Positions 42,254 through 50,059 of a stretch of 64,000 nt of DNA are shown one piece after another. The notes under the pieces were generated by a model. The model saw nothing but the letters and a program-made list of their open reading frames with translations. It searched no databases and had not been told where the DNA came from. How positions within the stretch are numbered: the first letter of the stretch is position 1; each line of letters opens with the position of its first letter. The position numbers and the translations under genes were made by a program. This DNA comes from JACVRW01 sp963716215 (GTDB lineage Bacteria; Actinomycetota; Thermoleophilia; Solirubrobacterales; Thermoleophilaceae), in assembly GCA_963716215.1 (NCBI GenBank), contig OY970298.1:3534001-3598000 (forward strand), in the 5' to 3' direction.

Positions 42254-43464
42254 GGGGCCGGAGACCGGCGGCGCACGGCGATCAGGGCGGCGAGGATGGC
42301 CAGCGCCATCACGCCCAGCGCGATCAGGTACGCGGTCGCTGCGCCCCCATCGTCGTGCTCCGGCACGAGCGCAAGCGAGAGGCCGAGCGCGAGCAGGGCC
42401 GAAACGCCTGCGATCACGACGAGGCGCCGCTCGCGTCCCACGGCAACCAACGCGTACCACCCGATCCCGATCACGGCGTACGCCGGCGTACCTGCCATCA
42501 GCACCTTCGTCGGAACGGCCGCATCCGAGAAGTCGGAGCCGAAGGCCGCCGTCACGAGCTGGGACGCGAAAGCAACGCACAGCGCACCGACAACGGCGCC
42601 CAGCGCCGCGGCGGCGCCGAGCGTGCGGCCGAGAAAGGCCCAGGCTCGCTCACGCTCGCTCTCGAACAGCAGCGTAACGCTCGGCAGCAGCGCAAATCCG
42701 GCGGTGGTGGCCAGCACCAGCACCGCGTCTGCCAGCCGTTGCGCGGCGGTGAACCAGGCCAGGTCCTCCGTCGAACCCGAGTTGCCGAGCACGAACGTGG
42801 GGATGCGAGTGACGAGCGCCAGCGCGGTCGAGGCGAGCCCCAGCTGGATCCCGATCCGCAGCAGCCGCCGCCACAGGTCGGGCCTGTGCCGTCGGGGCGC
42901 ACCGACGTCGGCGCGGAGGCCGGCCAGCGCCGCCACCAGCGAGACCACCTCCTTGGCGAGCAGGATCGCCAGCACCGCTACGAGCCCGGCATCGAGCGCC
43001 AATGCGGTTGCCGCGCCGGCCACGAAGACCACGGCCCCGGCCGCCTGCAGCCCCGCCTCGTACAGCACCCGACCGACCCCGCGCAGGGTCGTCGACGCGA
43101 AGTTGAACAGCGTGTTGACGACGACGAAGCCGCACGTCAGGGCCAGCGCCGTCCCGGCCGACCCGGGCGCCGAGTCCAGCGACCCGAAGCCGAGCACGAC
43201 GATGCCGCCTGCCACGGCCGCGATCCCGATCACAGGCGCACCCGACCAGAAGGCGTCGGCGGCCGAGCGGCGGCCCGCGGAGATCTCGCGACTGGCCGCC
43301 AGCGCCACGCCGGTGTCCGCGAGCATGCTGAACGTCACGGCCAGGACCAGCAGGTAGGAATAGCCGGCGAAGTCCTCCACCGACAGCAGGCGTGCGGCGA
43401 CCACGAGGAACCCGAGCTGGGCCAGCTTGATCAGCATGCGGGAGCCGACCGTCGCCGCCGACAC
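42250..43464 (-). CDS. Wzx-type oligosaccharide flippase
   Basis: The 404-residue protein has about twelve helices starting MLIKLAQLGFLVVAARLLSV and EDFAGYSYLLVLAVTFSML, with TRIPTFVLGNSGSTEDLAWF in the middle, as in MVF/MATE-type polysaccharide exporters. It would flip undecaprenyl-linked repeat units. The start is uncertain: the GTG at 43464 is the first usable one, but the frame stays open upstream and a GTG overlapping the previous stop (43532-43535) is in a different frame. Its stop overlaps the pyruvyltransferase start (ATGA). It is one of three flippases in the window. Confidence 0.83.
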   Translation of the reverse strand: MSAATVGSRMLIKLAQLGFLVVAARLLSVEDFAGYSYLLVLAVTFSMLADTGVALAASREISAGRRSAADAFWSGAPVIGIAAVAGGIVVLGFGSLDSAPGSAGTALALTCGFVVVNTLFNFASTTLRGVGRVLYEAGLQAAGAVVFVAGAATALALDAGLVAVLAILLAKEVVSLVAALAGLRADVGAPRRHRPDLWRRLLRIGIQLGLASTALALVTRIPTFVLGNSGSTEDLAWFTAAQRLADAVLVLATTAGFALLPSVTLLFESERERAWAFLGRTLGAAAALGAVVGALCVAFASQLVTAAFGSDFSDAAVPTKVLMAGTPAYAVIGIGWYALVAVGRERRLVVIAGVSALLALGLSLALVPEHDDGGAATAYLIALGVMALAILAALIAVRRRSPAP

Positions 43465-43531
43465 AGCAGGATCCGCCGATCCGTGCGGCTGATCTGCTCG
43501 AGCTTCCCCGAGCCGGCCGGGGACTCGGCGG

Positions 43532-44647
43532 TCACGCGAGCGCCGCCCGGTAGGCGGCGTCGATCCCGTCGGCCTGGCGCTCCAGCGTGAACAGGCCCTC
43601 CACGCGCTCGCGGCCCGAGGCGCCGAGTCTCGCGCGGAGGCCCGGATCGCCCGCGAGGCGGAGCACGGCGGCTGCCAGGCCCCTCACGTCTTCAGGCTCG
43701 ACTAACAGGCCCGCATCGTCGCCGACCTCCTCAGGGATCCCGCCGACCCTGGTGGCGACCACTGGGAGCCCGGTCGCCATCGCCTCGAGCACAGCGAGCG
43801 GGCAGGGATCCATACGGGAAGGCAGGACGAACACGTCCCACTCGGCCAGCTCCTCGTACGGGTCGATGCCGGAACGGTGCAGCACGCCTTGGCCGCGCGC
43901 GTCGGCCATCACCCGCTCGGCCCAAGGTCGCTCCCCGCCCACCACGAGGTCGCCGACCATCCGGAACTCCACCTCGGCGAGGTCGTCGCGCACTAATCGG
44001 GACGCGGCAACGAACAGATCGCTTCCCTTCCGGCGGCAGACCGTCGCAAGGGTGCCGACGACGAGCCGGCCGGTGGGGCGCGGTCCCCGGCCCGGCGGTA
44101 GCACGACGCCGTTGTGCACCACCCGGGCCTCCAGACCCCGGCTCACAAAGCGGGTGGCGACGGCGTCGGACACCGCCACGACCACGTCCGCTCGCCGGGC
44201 CAGCCGCGCGGTCATGACGCCCTTCGGGCCATCGGGGAGCATCTCGTGCGTGTGGAGCACGACTGGCGGGTGGTGACGCGGAAGCGCGGCCAGCTCCGGG
44301 AGCGCCAGCAGCGTGTTAGCGTGCACGAGCTCGACGTCCAGCCCGCGCAACCACGCCCGAAAGCCGCGCAGATAGGCCGGTACGCCGGCGAGCCGGCGCG
44401 CCGGGCCAGGCGGCTGGCGCAGGCTTGGCAGGCTGAAGCGCAGCAACCGCTCCGCCCCCGCGACGTCGTAGCCCCGCCGTCGCAGCTCGGCCTCGGCCGC
44501 GCCGCGACCCGGCACCCAGAAGGAGAAGCTCCAGCCACGCCGCTCGAGGTCCGGCAGCACCCGCAGCAGCGAGGTGGTTGCGCCGCCCACCAGCGGCTCG
44601 TGTAGGACGACGGCGACGCGCTGACGCGACTGCTCCGGAGGGGGCAC
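43532..44647 (-). CDS. GT4 family glycosyltransferase
   Basis: The enzyme of about 371 residues has RVAVVLHEPLVGGATTSLLR, VELVHANTLLALPELA, VVHNGVVLPPG, VVGTLATVCRRKGSDLF and the E-x7-E block SRMDPCPLAVLEAMATGLPV. It should transfer a sugar from a nucleotide donor to a lipid-linked glycan in the cytoplasm. I place the start at the GTG at 44647 because a TACGTT box at 44655-44660 lies 7 bases upstream; a TTG at 44656 is the longer option but lies inside that box. It heads the operon GT4, flippase, pyruvyltransferase, methyltransferase, and is divergent from the polymerase-Wzz fusion. Confidence 0.86.
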   Translation of the reverse strand: MPPPEQSRQRVAVVLHEPLVGGATTSLLRVLPDLERRGWSFSFWVPGRGAAEAELRRRGYDVAGAERLLRFSLPSLRQPPGPARRLAGVPAYLRGFRAWLRGLDVELVHANTLLALPELAALPRHHPPVVLHTHEMLPDGPKGVMTARLARRADVVVAVSDAVATRFVSRGLEARVVHNGVVLPPGRGPRPTGRLVVGTLATVCRRKGSDLFVAASRLVRDDLAEVEFRMVGDLVVGGERPWAERVMADARGQGVLHRSGIDPYEELAEWDVFVLPSRMDPCPLAVLEAMATGLPVVATRVGGIPEEVGDDAGLLVEPEDVRGLAAAVLRLAGDPGLRARLGASGRERVEGLFTLERQADGIDAAYRAALA

Positions 44648-44654
44648 GCGAGAC

Positions 44655-44660
44655 AACGTA
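44655..44660 (-). promoter_or_regulatory. -10 box TACGTT for GT4 43532-44647
   Basis: TANNNT box, part of TATACGTT, with a 7-base gap to the GTG at 44647. It heads the four-gene operon running down to 40314. Confidence 0.5.
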
Positions 44661-44735
44661 TAGGGCCCTGCGGGGTCCCTGCGAAGCCACCATCAGAGGG
44701 CCAACCGGTGCGGCTCGCACGCCTGGAGTCCTGTC

Positions 44736-44741
44736 TAGTCT
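44736..44741 (+). promoter_or_regulatory. -10 box TAGTCT upstream of the polymerase-Wzz fusion
   Basis: TANNNT box with a 6-base gap to an in-frame ATC at 44748. The TAG is also the last in-frame stop upstream of the gene. The rest of the 100-base divergent gap (44648-44747) shows nothing else I can name. Confidence 0.4.
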
Positions 44742-44747
44742 GTCGCA

Positions 44748-47015
44748 ATCGCCGCCCCTGTAGACACGCCTAGCCGCCTCGGACCTGAGCGAGGGGCTGA
44801 CGCCGCGACCGGGCCGATCGCCGACCTCTCTGGCGGTGCCCTTGCAATCGTCCTCTGCTTGAGCGTGACAGGCGCGGTGCTGGCAAGCTTGTGGCCCACT
44901 GCAGCGATCCTTTTCGGCGCGCTCGTTCTCGTTCTGGTCCTCTGCGTTCGAGCGCCCAGCTACGCCTTTGCCCTCGCCCTCCTGCTCTACAGCTTCGAGG
45001 GCACCTTCAAGATGCGGCTGAGCGTCGAAGGAGCTCCGTCACCGGTCGCTGTGGGCGCGGCCGCGCTCGACTTCGCGTTCCTCGTGTCCGTGGCGGCCTT
45101 GTTGCTGCACGACCGAGGGCAATCGCTACTGCGGGTGTGGAACGCCGCGACGAAGCTGGAGAGGCTGGCCGGAGGCCTGCTAGCGGCGTGGTTGGCCCTC
45201 TCCCTCCTCCAGATCGTGCTCGGCGGAGATCTCGTGGACGCGTTGGAGGGGTTCCGGGTAACCCAGTTCTACGTTCCAGCGGTGCTGGGTGGCGTCATTC
45301 TCGCCGCGCGCCTTGGATCGGACCGGCTGAGCGTTCTCCTGCTTGGCGTGATCGTCCTGGCGGTCGTCTACGCCGCATTCCGTGGGTTGACGGGTCCGAC
45401 GGTAAACGAGCAAGTGTTCGCCGAACGACGCGCGTTCAACTCGACCTTCGGGGAACTCGGGCGCAACACCGGATCATTCACTGGGCCCGTCGGCTTGGTC
45501 AGCTTCCTCGTGCCGGCTGCCCTGCTCTGCTTGGTACTCGCAGTCCTTCGACCCGACCGCCGGCCAGTCCTAGTGGCGCTCTTCGGCCTGGCGATGATCG
45601 GCATCGTCGCGTCATACGTCCGGACAGCCCTGGTGGCGGTTGTCGTAGGTTCCGCGTTCCTGGCGGCGATGCTGATCGCACGAGGTGGAGCTTCGCGGCG
45701 CCGCGGGGGCTACGCGGTGGCGGTAATGGCGGTCGTCCTCGTAGGCGGCTACGGCGCCACCCTGATCGCCGGGGAAGCCACGACTTCTACGAAGGAGCGG
45801 GCGGAAAGCCTGGCCGACCCCTTCTCGGACTACTCGGTCACAACGCGCTTCGACCGCTGGGGCGACGTCTTGGAGACCGTGGGCGAGGAGCCGCTCGGAA
45901 CCGGTCTTGGGACCGTCGGGCGTGCCACCACTCAGGGGCGGCGGGCCGTCTTCACCGACAACAGCTACCTCAAGGTTCTCCAGGAGCAGGGAATTCCGGG
46001 GGGTCTGCTGTTCGTGGCGGGGCTCGGGCTCCTCTTTGTCGCGGCCGCCATCCGCCTGGCACGCCGGGATCCGCTCCGGCGCCCGCTCGGGACAGCGGCG
46101 CTAGCGGCGTTCTCGGGGTTCCTCGTGCTGATGATGATGGGTGAGTACATCGAGCAGCCGGGCAAGCTCCTTGCCTGGTCGCTGCTTGGGGTGGCGCTCT
46201 GGGAGGGCCTGGGCCGTTCGGACTCCGATCCCGAGCAAGACTGGCCGACTTGGCGTTCGGCGCGTGAGCGGGTCGCCTCGGCGGCGTCACGAGTTAGGCG
46301 ATGGCCCCGGCCGTTGGTGGGCCTGCTACTGGCCGCGGCAATCCTGGTAATCGCCCTGCCGGCAGTAATGCGAGCGACTTCCGACAGCTCGTACACCTCC
46401 CACACGACCCTCCTCCGGGCACCATCTGGCTCGAACGCCGCCTGGGAACGGAGGGTGGAGCGGCTGCTGGATGCTCCCGGCATCCGCGTCCTGGCGGCCA
46501 GGGGCACATCGCTCCAGCCGACCGAGGTGCGAAGCCACCTCACCACACGCTTCGTCCGGGGCCCTCGACTCAGGTACTCCGTCGTGGCGACCGGAGATAC
46601 GCCTAGACAGGCGCGGCGCCTGGCGTCATCCACCGGGCAGACACTCGTCGCCGCTACGTACGTCGAGAGAGCCGTCGGCCTCAGAGACGAGCGGCGGCAG
46701 CTACGTCGGGAGCTGCGGGCGGGGAATCAGACCGCAGCCGCCCGAGCCGCGACCCGGCAGCGCCTCGAGCGCGTAAGGATCCTGATCGGCGTCGTCTCGC
46801 TCTACTCAGCCCTGCCGGTCGAGAGCTCCAAACCTGAGCCGGAGACGCTCTTGGATACCGTGGCCAACGACCTGTCGGGAAGGACCGCCCCGCCCCCGAG
46901 CGGGGCCTGGACAGCGCTGGCGGCGCTGATCTTCGTGCTGACGCTGGGAGCTGCCCTACTGACCGGGCTACTGGTGCATCGCGCTTCGCGAAGGCCCTCG
47001 CTGGGCGCCTTCTGA
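44748..47015 (+). CDS. O-antigen polymerase-like protein fused to a C-terminal Wzz-like domain
   Basis: Residues to about 490 form a polymerase-type membrane block (SYAFALALLLYSFEGTFK, AFNSTFGELGRNTGSFTGP, DRWGDVLETVGEEPLGTGLG, DNSYLKVLQEQGIPGGLLF). The rest looks like a chain-length determinant: a helix (PLVGLLLAAAILVIALPAV), an extracytoplasmic stretch with Wzz-like strand and coil (YTSHTTLLRAPSGS, RYSVVATGDTPRQARRLASS) and a closing helix (about 722-742). The conventional start is a TTG at 44859, but coding-like sequence extends upstream. A TAGTCT box lies 6 bases before an in-frame ATC at 44748, which I use as a tentative start. The gene has more A/T at third positions than its neighbours. 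Confidence 0.78.
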   Translation: MAAPVDTPSRLGPERGADAATGPIADLSGGALAIVLCLSVTGAVLASLWPTAAILFGALVLVLVLCVRAPSYAFALALLLYSFEGTFKMRLSVEGAPSPVAVGAAALDFAFLVSVAALLLHDRGQSLLRVWNAATKLERLAGGLLAAWLALSLLQIVLGGDLVDALEGFRVTQFYVPAVLGGVILAARLGSDRLSVLLLGVIVLAVVYAAFRGLTGPTVNEQVFAERRAFNSTFGELGRNTGSFTGPVGLVSFLVPAALLCLVLAVLRPDRRPVLVALFGLAMIGIVASYVRTALVAVVVGSAFLAAMLIARGGASRRRGGYAVAVMAVVLVGGYGATLIAGEATTSTKERAESLADPFSDYSVTTRFDRWGDVLETVGEEPLGTGLGTVGRATTQGRRAVFTDNSYLKVLQEQGIPGGLLFVAGLGLLFVAAAIRLARRDPLRRPLGTAALAAFSGFLVLMMMGEYIEQPGKLLAWSLLGVALWEGLGRSDSDPEQDWPTWRSARERVASAASRVRRWPRPLVGLLLAAAILVIALPAVMRATSDSSYTSHTTLLRAPSGSNAAWERRVERLLDAPGIRVLAARGTSLQPTEVRSHLTTRFVRGPRLRYSVVATGDTPRQARRLASSTGQTLVAATYVERAVGLRDERRQLRRELRAGNQTAAARAATRQRLERVRILIGVVSLYSALPVESSKPEPETLLDTVANDLSGRTAPPPSGAWTALAALIFVLTLGAALLTGLLVHRASRRPSLGAF

Positions 47016-47073
47016 CAGCTGACGGTTCCCGCTGGCGGGCTGGAAAGGCCTGGAGTATGGTGGTCCGCCCGAG

Positions 47074-48540
47074 GTGCAGCCCGTCGGTACGACAACCCAC
47101 GGACGCGCGTCCTCAGCGCCCACGCGTACGCCCGAAGTGCTCCTTCGGCGGACGCAGACACGTAAGGACTCGCTCAGACGGAGGCTGCTATTCGCAGCCG
47201 ATCTACTGGCGATCCTGATCTCCGTGAGCGCGGCGGCCCTGGTCGAGGGCAGCACCGACCCGCTGTGGGCCCTGCCCACGCTGCCGCTGTGGGTGCTGGT
47301 GGCCAAGATGGAAGGCCTCTACGACGCCGACCACCCGCGCATCTGGCACCTCACGACCGACGAGGCGCCGGCCATCCTCCACTGGATCACGCTGTCGGTG
47401 GCCGCCAGCCTGTTCTTCATCCGTGCGCTGCCCGACGAGACGATGACGGTGGAGAGCGCCGTGACGCTCTACTTCACCGCCCTCGCCTCGGCGTTCCTGC
47501 TGCGCTCGGGCGCACGCGCGATCTGGCGCCGCCGCGTTCCGCCGGAGCGCGCGCTGGTGCTCGGACAGGGCAAGCTCGCCGACGCGGTCTCGCGCAAGCT
47601 CGCGCTGGAGCCCGGCCACCACCTGTCGGTGCTCGAGTTCTCTGGCGGCCGCGACAGCGAGGACACCAACGGCAACGGCTCCAGCTCGGAGCTCAGGGTC
47701 GAGCAGCTCAGCAAGGAGGACCTGGAGTACCTGCTCGCCGAAGCCGAGGTGGAGCGCGTGGTCCTGGCGCTGCCCGAGCTCGATGAGGCCACGCTCTCGC
47801 GGGTGGTCTCAGCCTGCCGTGCATCGGGGGTGAAGCTGAGCGTGATGCCGCCGATGCGGGCAATGCTCGGCACAGCAGTGCAGCTCAACCACATCGCCGA
47901 GCTGCCGGTGATCGAGTACGGCACCTGGGGCACGTCCTGGTCGACGATGGCGATCAAGCGCGGCGTGGACATCGTTCTGTCGACCGTCGGGATCGTGATC
48001 CTCGCGCCGGTGATGCTGGTGATCGCGATCGCGATCCGAACCAGCTCCAAGGGCCCGGCCCTGTTCAAGCAGATCCGGGCCGGGCGCAACGGCAAGCCCT
48101 TCCAGATCCTCAAGTTCCGGACGATGTGCCACGACGCCGAGGAGCGCATCGCCGAGGTGATCTCGCCCGACGAGCTCACCGAGCCGATGTTCAAGCTGAA
48201 GCAGGACCCGCGCGTGACCAAGGTGGGCCGGTACCTGAGGCGCACCAGCCTGGACGAGCTGCCCCAGCTGTTCAACGTGCTGCGGGGGCACATGAGCCTC
48301 GTCGGCCCCCGCCCCGAAGAGCTCTGGCTGGTCGAGCGCTACGGCGAGACGCAGCGCTTCCGCCTGCAGATGCGCCCCGGCATGACCGGTCCGATGCAGG
48401 TGCACGGCCGCGGCGAGCTCAACTTCCAGGAGCGGCTCGCAGTCGAGCGCGAGTACGTCGAGAACTACAGCGTGCGCAAGGACCTGAAGATCCTGCTGCG
48501 CACCGTCTCGATCATCTGGCGCGGCCCCGGCGCTTACTGA
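47074..48540 (+). CDS. Polyprenyl-phosphate sugar-phosphate transferase (WbaP/WcaJ-type priming enzyme)
   Basis: The 488-residue protein has N-terminal helices (LLFAADLLAILISVSAAALV onwards), a Rossmann-like middle (ALVLGQGKLADAVSRKLALE) and the bacterial sugar transferase domain from about 290: IKRGVDIVLSTVGIVILAPV, PALFKQIRAGRNGKPFQILK, FRTMCHDAEERI, LRRTSLDELPQLFNVLRGHM, SLVGPRPEE and RPGMTGPMQVHGRGEL. These enzymes start repeat-unit synthesis by placing a hexose-1-phosphate on undecaprenyl phosphate at the cytoplasmic face. It is the only priming enzyme in the window. The GTG at 47074 lies 12 bases after TATGGT. A strong hairpin follows the stop. Confidence 0.93.
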   Translation: MQPVGTTTHGRASSAPTRTPEVLLRRTQTRKDSLRRRLLFAADLLAILISVSAAALVEGSTDPLWALPTLPLWVLVAKMEGLYDADHPRIWHLTTDEAPAILHWITLSVAASLFFIRALPDETMTVESAVTLYFTALASAFLLRSGARAIWRRRVPPERALVLGQGKLADAVSRKLALEPGHHLSVLEFSGGRDSEDTNGNGSSSELRVEQLSKEDLEYLLAEAEVERVVLALPELDEATLSRVVSACRASGVKLSVMPPMRAMLGTAVQLNHIAELPVIEYGTWGTSWSTMAIKRGVDIVLSTVGIVILAPVMLVIAIAIRTSSKGPALFKQIRAGRNGKPFQILKFRTMCHDAEERIAEVISPDELTEPMFKLKQDPRVTKVGRYLRRTSLDELPQLFNVLRGHMSLVGPRPEELWLVERYGETQRFRLQMRPGMTGPMQVHGRGELNFQERLAVEREYVENYSVRKDLKILLRTVSIIWRGPGAY

Positions 48541-48546
48541 GCTCAT

Positions 48547-48566
48547 CTGGGGGCTCACGCCCCCAG
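48547..48566 (+). terminator. Hairpin after priming transferase gene
   Basis: A perfect 8-bp stem, CTGGGGGC and GCCCCCAG, with a TCAC loop begins 6 bases after the stop at 48540. There is no T-run, as is common for actinobacterial hairpin terminators; it could serve either strand. Confidence 0.65.
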
Positions 48567-48772
48567 GCCCCCGTGGCACGCTGGCCGATCGGTGAGGCAT
48601 CCGCGCGCAAAGTGCGCCCACGCACGCCCCTGCGGCCCGGTGGGCGTCGTTGCTCACCCGACGAGGCAAACATGTGCACCACTCCCCGTGCCACACCGGG
48701 CGCATGTCGAATTTCCGACTCATAGGGGGCACAAGTCGACACGCGCTCCGCAGCGCCCCGCGCTCCCCGTCC
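48567..48772. other. Non-coding gap between convergent genes
   Basis: This is the longest stretch without a supported gene. It holds short complementary pieces (GCGCGC/GTGCGC near 48601-48615; GCCCAC/GTGGGC near 48620-48647) and a more A/T-rich patch near 48665-48735. I see no riboswitch consensus, tRNA or convincing reading frame. Confidence 0.4.
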
Positions 48773-50059
48773 CTACGCCAGGAACGCCCGCACTCGCCGC
48801 GGGGTCGGCACGAAGGAGCTCCACGTGCTCCCCGTGACCGACTTGTAGGCCACCAGCATCGCCACGAAGACGGTCGCGTAGGACGCGCTCGAGACCAGGG
48901 CCGCCGCGGTGATCCCGCCGCTGCTCAGGAAGGCCACCAGGCCCACCACGGTCACGCCCATCCCGAGCAGCTGCGCGATGGTCGCGGTGAACGGGTATCC
49001 CGCCGCCGACACGCCCGCACCCAGGATCGACGCGCCCGAGAACAGCACCGCGCCCGGCAGCAGCAGCACCAGCGGCTCGGCGGCGTCGCGGAACGCGTCT
49101 CCGTAGACGAGCTCGAGCAGCGGCTCCGCCAGCAGCGCCAACACCCCCGCCAGCAACCCAGCCGCCACCAGCGACGCCCACAGCGAGCCGACCACCTTCA
49201 TGCGCGCGCGCTCCGGGTCGCCGGCCGCGGCCGGCAGCACCAGCGCGGCGAAGGTGTTCGACAGCTGGTAGGCGATCAGCGACACGTTGGTGGCCACCGA
49301 GTACAGCCCCACGCTCGCGCTGCTGACGTACGCCGGCAGCATCGCCACGTCGAGCCGCGCCGTCACGTTCGAGGCGACCGTCGACCCCTGGCCGCGGATC
49401 CCGTACCAGAGCGACGCGAGGCCCAAGCCGAGGTTCGGAGAGCCCACCCCGATGCGCCCCACCGACCGTGTCATCCCCACGATCAGCGCCAGCAGGTAGG
49501 CGATGTTCGGCGCGATCAGCGCGCTGCGCACGGTCAGCTCGTCGACCGCCCACAGCACCGCCAAGCTGACCGCGGCCAGCACGGGCGGCGCCAGCCGGAG
49601 CGCGTTGTAGGCGAAGTAGTCGTGCGTCCCGAGCAGCAGCCCGTAGTTCAGCTCGAGCCCTACGACGATCACGATGATGAACATGAACCAGCGGCCGATG
49701 TCCACGGCCTCGCTGTCGTTGGCGAAGATCGTGGGCAGCAGCAGCTCGCTGGTCGCGATCGCGATCGCCGCCAGCGGCACCAGCATCAGCGTCCAGGTGG
49801 TCACGAGGCTCGGACCGTCCTCGGGCCGGCGAGCGATGTAGTAGCTCAGGCTCTGGGCCACCCCCATCGCGAACAGGAATCCCGCCAGCTGCGCGACCGT
49901 GGCCAGCGCGATCGTGACGCCGCGGCCGTCGGGACCGAGCGCGCGGGCGGTGACGATTCCGGTCACCAGGTTCGCCACCAGCGTCAGCGCCGAGAAGACA
50001 TAGGTCACGATCCCGGCCCGCACGAGCGTGCGGGAGAGCAGCCGCCGCAGCGCGTTCAC
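48773..50059 (-). CDS. Wzx-type polysaccharide flippase
   Basis: The 428-residue protein begins ALRRLLSRTLVRAGIVTYVF and has around twelve to fourteen helices, with VTARALGPDGRGVTIALATV, RLDVAMLPAYVSSASVGLYS and ATNVSLIAYQLSNTFAALVL, typical of MATE-like lipopolysaccharide exporters. The GTG start at 50059 overlaps the stop of the glycosidase-like gene (GTGA). A longer open frame upstream is rejected because it would run through that gene. It converges on the priming enzyme with a 232-base gap. Pairing with a secreted glycosidase-like protein suggests it exports the glycan which that protein acts on. Confidence 0.86.
   Translation of the reverse strand: MNALRRLLSRTLVRAGIVTYVFSALTLVANLVTGIVTARALGPDGRGVTIALATVAQLAGFLFAMGVAQSLSYYIARRPEDGPSLVTTWTLMLVPLAAIAIATSELLLPTIFANDSEAVDIGRWFMFIIVIVVGLELNYGLLLGTHDYFAYNALRLAPPVLAAVSLAVLWAVDELTVRSALIAPNIAYLLALIVGMTRSVGRIGVGSPNLGLGLASLWYGIRGQGSTVASNVTARLDVAMLPAYVSSASVGLYSVATNVSLIAYQLSNTFAALVLPAAAGDPERARMKVVGSLWASLVAAGLLAGVLALLAEPLLELVYGDAFRDAAEPLVLLLPGAVLFSGASILGAGVSAAGYPFTATIAQLLGMGVTVVGLVAFLSSGGITAAALVSSASYATVFVAMLVAYKSVTGSTWSSFVPTPRRVRAFLA

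Noticed and set aside
47028..47039. CCCGCTGGCGGG hairpin between the polymerase-Wzz gene and the priming gene
   Set aside because: A 4-bp stem with a 4-base loop and no T-run; too weak to call a terminator.
48541..48772. A riboswitch or small RNA in the convergent gap
   Set aside because: Only short stems are visible and no GEMM, cobalamin, SAM or other consensus could be matched; the gap is downstream of both genes, so a riboswitch would not make sense.
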